From Paraburkholderia phenazinium (GTDB lineage Bacteria; Pseudomonadota; Gammaproteobacteria; Burkholderiales; Burkholderiaceae): a stretch of DNA of 64,000 bases. The notes beneath the pieces are model-generated. The model did not search any database. It was given only the letters and a program-made list of their open reading frames with translations, and was not told where the DNA came from. Both the position numbers and the translations under genes were made by a program. The first letter of the stretch is position 1, and every line of letters starts with the position of its first letter. Positions 60,686 to 64,000 of the stretch are shown piece by piece. The stretch is from NCBI RefSeq assembly GCF_900100735.1, contig NZ_FNCJ01000008.1:278089-342088 (forward strand). Direction: 5' to 3'.

Positions 60686-61984
60686 ATGACCACGATCACA
60701 AGGCTGTCGGTTCGCGACATACGGTTTCCGACCTCACGCTCACTCGATGGCTCCGACGCGATGAACGCCGCGCCCGACTACTCCGCCACCTACGTGACGC
60801 TCGAAACCGATGCGCCGGACTCGCTCACGGGTCATGGCCTGACCTTCACCATCGGACGCGGCAACGAGATCTGTGTGACTGCGGCACAGGCGCTTGCCCC
60901 GCTTGTCGTCGGCAGAACGCTTGAAGAGATCGCGGCGAACATGGGCGCTTTCTGGCGCGCGCTGACCTCGGACAGCCAGTTGCGCTGGATCGGTCCGGAC
61001 AAGGGCGCGATTCATCTGGCGACGGCGGCGGTCGTCAATGCAGCCTGGGACCTGTGGGCAAAAGCGCAAGGCAAGCCGGTGTGGAAGCTGCTGGTCGATA
61101 TGAGCCCCGAGGAACTCGTGCGTTGCCTCGACTTCCGCTATGTGACCGACGCGATTACACCGCAAGAAGCCATCGCCATGCTGCACCGCCATGCCCGGAC
61201 CAAGGACGAGCGCGAGCAGGAAATGTTGGCGCACGGCTATCCCGCCTACACGACTTCAGCCGGTTGGCTCGGCTACGACGACGACAAGATTCGCCGGCTC
61301 GCACGCGAAGGTGTCGCACAGGGCTGGACGCACTTCAAGCAGAAGGTGGGCGGCAGTCTCCAGGAGGATATGCGCCGGGCCCGCATCCTGCGTGAAGAAA
61401 TCGGCCCAGACCTGAAGCTGATGATGGATGCGAACCAGGTGTGGGATGTCGACGAAGCGATAGCGAATATGCGCTGTCTGGCCGAGTTCGACCCATGGTG
61501 GATCGAGGAACCCACGAGTCCCGATGACATTCTCGGCCACGCGGCCATCCGGCAGCGGCTTCACCCGATCGGTGTCGCGACGGGCGAACATTGCCAGAAC
61601 CGCGTGATGTTCAAGCAGTTGCTGCAGGCGCATGCCATCGACTTCTGCCAGATCGATAGCTGCCGCCTGGGCGGTCTGAACGAGGTGATCGTCGTCTTGC
61701 TGATGGCGGCGAAATACGGCGTGCCCGTGTGTCCGCATGCGGGCGGCGTCGGTTTGTGCGAGTACGTGCAGCATATTTCGCTGTTCGACTATATCTGCGT
61801 ATCGGCGTCGCTAGAAAACCGCGTGCTCGAATATGTGGACCATCTGCATGAGCATTTCGTCGATCCTGTTGTGATTCGCAACGGCCGCTACATGCCGCCG
61901 AAACGTCCCGGCTATAGCATCGAAATACATGCAGATTCGCTCGATCAGTACGGCTTTCCTGATGGCCCGGCCTGGCGGGTTTGA
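60686..61984 (+). CDS. L-fuconate dehydratase (enolase superfamily)
   Basis: 432 residues from the ATG at 60686, preceded by GGGAGGG. It begins ITRLSVRDIRFPTSRSLDGS, a recognisable FucD start. Catalytic landmarks are the KxK in FKQKVGG, metal ligands in MMDANQVWD, WWIEEPTSPDD and GEHCQN, and the catalytic His in CPHAGGVGLCEY. It dehydrates L-fuconate to 2-keto-3-deoxy-L-fuconate in the non-phosphorylative L-fucose pathway. It follows a complete sugar ABC importer. The dehydrogenase and lactonase of the pathway are not adjacent. Confidence 0.92.
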   Translation: MTTITRLSVRDIRFPTSRSLDGSDAMNAAPDYSATYVTLETDAPDSLTGHGLTFTIGRGNEICVTAAQALAPLVVGRTLEEIAANMGAFWRALTSDSQLRWIGPDKGAIHLATAAVVNAAWDLWAKAQGKPVWKLLVDMSPEELVRCLDFRYVTDAITPQEAIAMLHRHARTKDEREQEMLAHGYPAYTTSAGWLGYDDDKIRRLAREGVAQGWTHFKQKVGGSLQEDMRRARILREEIGPDLKLMMDANQVWDVDEAIANMRCLAEFDPWWIEEPTSPDDILGHAAIRQRLHPIGVATGEHCQNRVMFKQLLQAHAIDFCQIDSCRLGGLNEVIVVLLMAAKYGVPVCPHAGGVGLCEYVQHISLFDYICVSASLENRVLEYVDHLHEHFVDPVVIRNGRYMPPKRPGYSIEIHADSLDQYGFPDGPAWRV

Positions 61985-61999
61985 GGCAGCTCACGTCGA

Positions 62000-62024
62000 A
62001 CCGCCGCGGTTATGCCACGGCGGT
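62000..62024. terminator. hairpin between convergent genes
   Basis: ACCGCCG (62000-62006) pairs with CGGCGGT (62018-62024), with two further G-C pairs inside, between the dehydratase stop and the stop of the minus-strand kinase gene. It could serve both directions. There is no U-run. Confidence 0.45.
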
Positions 62025-62040
62025 GGTGTCACTTAGACCG

Positions 62041-62697
62041 CTACTCTTCACCATCGACGGGCACGGCATCTCCACTCTGCGAGGTCCAGTGAAAGACCAT
62101 ATCGGCGCGCGCTCGCGTCGACTCGATCAGCGCTGCGTTCACCTCGTCGGTGTGCTGAACCCAGTCTCGCGCAGCGGCCTCATCGCGACCGAACTTCACA
62201 TGACGGTCTACAAGCCGCTGTCTGCGCACTTCTGGAACAAGATCGACATACCACGCTTCGTCAAGCAGCGGCCGAACGGCCTTCCAGTGGCCGCGCTCGA
62301 GCAACAGATAGTTGCCTTCGGTAATCACCAATGGCGTGTCCGGCATAACGGGAATGGCTCCGGCGACCGGTTCTTCAATTTCACGCCGAAACGTGGGGGC
62401 ATAAATCACTTCGTCATTACGCTGGGCGCGCAGACGTTCCAGCAGGGCAACGTAACCCGCACTGTCGAACGTATCTTCGGCGCCCTTGCGGGAAGCGCGG
62501 CCAAGACGCTCGAGTTCGACGTTCGCGAGATGAAATCCGTCCATTGGCACCACAACCGCGCGGCCAGGCAGTCTTTCGAGAATAGCCTGCGCCAGCGTTG
62601 ATTTGCCGGCGCCCGGCGCGCCAACCAAGCCGAGGATACGGCGCTCGCCGTCAGCGATCAGCCGCTCTAGCCGGACCAGAAAGTGATTTTCGATCAT
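62041..62697 (-). CDS. nucleoside/sugar kinase-like P-loop protein (FrcK-like)
   Basis: 218 residues of the uridine-kinase/pantothenate-kinase-like superfamily. The P-loop is GLVGAPGAGKST at about residues 22-33, followed by VVPMDGFHLAN, YAPTFRREIEEPV and the Walker-B-like VITEGNYLLLE. Members accompany sugar ABC transporters, for example frcK in the rhizobial fructose operon. It lies just downstream of the sugar-isomerase fragment, so it may be a surviving gene of a deleted sugar operon. Confidence 0.85.
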   Translation of the reverse strand: MIENHFLVRLERLIADGERRILGLVGAPGAGKSTLAQAILERLPGRAVVVPMDGFHLANVELERLGRASRKGAEDTFDSAGYVALLERLRAQRNDEVIYAPTFRREIEEPVAGAIPVMPDTPLVITEGNYLLLERGHWKAVRPLLDEAWYVDLVPEVRRQRLVDRHVKFGRDEAAARDWVQHTDEVNAALIESTRARADMVFHWTSQSGDAVPVDGEE

Positions 62698-62771
62698 CGA
62701 GACAATTTCTTTGGTGTGGTTTGGGAAAACTCGTTGCTAGCAGGCGGCGAGGGAGCGCCGCCGCACTCGCC

Positions 62772-63056
62772 TCAGCACCTCAACGGCGCATCGTCCTGGT
62801 GATAAGCCCTCGCCTTGGCCGCGGCATTGATCCCTCCAGCGATAAAGGTACGCGCGTGACTGGCCAGATCCATGCCGTCGTCCCACAAGTTCCGCCAGAT
62901 CGCCAGAGCGTTGGACAATTGCTCGTTCACCACCGTCGATGAGAAGCTCTCGAACGTGATCACGCCTTGGTAGTCGATCATCGCAAGTGCATGGAAGAAC
63001 TGCGCGAAGTCGATGGTACACGAACCCAGATAGCCCTGGTTGCTTTCGCCGAGGCG
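62772..63056 (-). pseudogene. C-terminal fragment of a sugar isomerase/epimerase
   Basis: From about 63056 the minus strand reads RLGESNQGYLGSCTIDFAQF, FHALAMIDYQGVITFESFSS and WRNLWDDGMDLASHARTFI, the last third of a xylose-isomerase-like TIM barrel of the tagatose/psicose 3-epimerase type. Upstream codons in the same frame are non-homologous, because the sequence switches to a LacI gene on the other strand. About 190 N-terminal residues are missing, so it cannot fold as an enzyme. Confidence 0.75.
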
Positions 63057-63084
63057 ACCGGTGCCTCGATATCCCGGCCCGGGC

Positions 63085-63684
63085 GCGCCGTCAGTCGTGT
63101 CGGACAACCGTGGCGGCGCCCGCGTGCTGACAGACGTATTGCCGGCAAAGATGATGGCGCGCGGCGACTCCCCTGCTGAGTTGCTGTTTCTTGGCGGTGT
63201 AGTAGATGAGTATGCGACGGACATGCGCATTGCCGGGTTCCGCGACGCCTTTGAGGCTCGGGGCATAAGTCCGGCGGCCGATGCTGTCGAATGCTTCGGG
63301 TATGACGCTTCGTCTGCGAGGTGCGCGCTTGCGCATCGCTACGAGAGCCTCGGCCGGCTCCCCGCTGGCCTGCTGATGAATTCGATTACCGCGTTTGAAG
63401 GACTGGTTCAGTTCGCCTCGAGCTTGCCGCGCGACGCCTGGCAGTCCACGGTTGTCGGATGCTTCGACTGGGATCCTTTTGCAGCACACCTGCCGTTCGA
63501 GGTGACCATGGTGCGTCAGGACGTGCAGGAGATTGCAGAGGCCTTCGCACTGGCCGACACGCATGACACAACGACTCACCCTCTCGTGATCGTACCGACG
63601 AGCTTCGGCCCGATGTCCGGCGAGGACGATCAAAGCGTCGGACCCGGAGGCCACCTGCATACTCCACCTACTTATTCATCTTGA
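63085..63684 (+). pseudogene. C-terminal fragment of a LacI-family repressor
   Basis: From about 63085 the plus strand reads PSVVSDNRGGARVLTDVL, ELLFLGGVVDEYATDMRIAGF, GLLMNSITAFEGLVQFASSL and VVGCFDWDPFAAHLPFEVTM, the effector-binding core of a LacI-type sugar repressor. The helix-turn-helix and about half of the protein are missing. A frame opening at 63040 exists, but its first residues are unrelated. The last about 20 residues, after VIVPTSFGP, overlap the convergent hpnI by 13 bp. Confidence 0.75.
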
Positions 63685-64000
63685 ACCGGCGACAGCAAGC
63701 CGTTGCCGTCCACCGTGAAGCTAAAGCCTCGCCAGATCACCCGCGTCGAGAAGAAGCTGGCGACGAAGATAAGAAACGACACGATGTCCCAGAACGGCAG
63801 CAGCCACAGGTCGTGGTGCGGCTGCCGCAACGCGTGATCCGATTGCATCTTCAACGCTAATCGGGCGAGCAATGCCGCAAGCGCCAGCGGCCAGGCCCAC
63901 ACCGTGCCGCCAGAAAACACCACGGTCAACAACGCAAACGCAAGCGGATGAATCAACGCGGAACCGATATGGCCGATCGGGTCAATGGTGCGGATGGTCC
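63672..64000 (-). CDS. hpnI: hopanoid glycosyltransferase HpnI, C-terminal part (runs off the window)
   Basis: The minus strand is open from the window edge to 63672. It begins TIRTIDPIGHIGSALIHPLA and continues with hydrophobic helices and HHDLWLLPFWDIVSFLIFVA, FFSTRVIWRGFSFTVDGNGL and the end SPVQDE. This matches the C-terminal membrane part of HpnI, the ceramide-glucosyltransferase-like enzyme that adds N-acetylglucosamine to bacteriohopanetetrol. The catalytic domain lies beyond the window. The next genes of the hpn cluster would be expected to the right. Confidence 0.8.
   Translation of the reverse strand, partial: TIRTIDPIGHIGSALIHPLAFALLTVVFSGGTVWAWPLALAALLARLALKMQSDHALRQPHHDLWLLPFWDIVSFLIFVASFFSTRVIWRGFSFTVDGNGLLSPVQDE

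Overview
The window is about 64 kb of high-GC DNA from a beta-proteobacterium of the Burkholderiaceae. The genus is an inference: Paraburkholderia or a close relative fits best. The grounds are an Hrp2-type type III secretion (T3S) locus with hrpB1-hrpB2-hrcJ-hrpB4-hrpB5-hrcN-hrpB7-hrcT order, L-rhamnose and L-fucose genes of the non-phosphorylative type, and a hopanoid glycosyltransferase (HpnI) end at the right edge. No rRNA, tRNA, CRISPR array or intact insertion sequence was seen.

Left part (1-13981). A LysR regulator converges on a four-gene minus-strand operon for L-rhamnose/L-rhamnonate use (4-dehydrogenase, MFS transporter, L-rhamnonate dehydratase, L-rhamnose 1-dehydrogenase). Next come a TonB-dependent receptor with a downstream exported thioredoxin-fold protein, a membrane diguanylate cyclase, and an ECF sigma/anti-sigma pair.

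Accessory metabolism (14021-23662). A truncated lytic transglycosylase abuts a JmjC/cupin-8 hydroxylase that overlaps a TylF-type methyltransferase. A lipoprotein and a luciferase-like flavin oxidoreductase follow on the plus strand. Then comes a tightly overlapping operon of Rieske oxygenase, MenD-like thiamine-diphosphate enzyme and polysaccharide pyruvyl transferase. I do not recognise this set as a described pathway, and it is the best candidate for an undescribed biosynthetic system.

Type III secretion (24247-44495). Two paralogous HrpG-like winged-helix regulators flank a CHRD protein. The secretin HrcC, the AraC-type activator HrpB and the operon hrpB1-B2-hrcJ-B4-B5-hrcN-B7-hrcT are on the minus strand. 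Divergently, hrcU-hrcV-hpaP-hrcQ-hrcR-hrcS-hpaA(like) is on the plus strand. The intergenic region between the two operons carries two outward-facing PIP boxes, each with a -10-like hexamer exactly 31 nt downstream. Genes for SctD, the pilus/needle subunit, the translocon, the HpaB chaperone and effectors are not in the window.

Decayed strip (44505-48520). A reductase missing its ferredoxin domain, a kelch pseudogene, an amidase tail and an AraC remnant are mixed with intact mntH and a VOC gene. A small H-type lectin-like protein and an SGNH hydrolase lipoprotein follow.

Right part (50514-64000). A fructose-type (Frc-like) sugar ABC transporter is followed by a DUF3892 protein, a GYD protein/67-aa protein/glutamine synthetase trio, and a second sugar ABC transporter with L-fuconate dehydratase. 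A small kinase comes next, then a deletion scar that joins the C-terminal parts of a sugar isomerase and a LacI repressor, and finally the C-terminus of HpnI.
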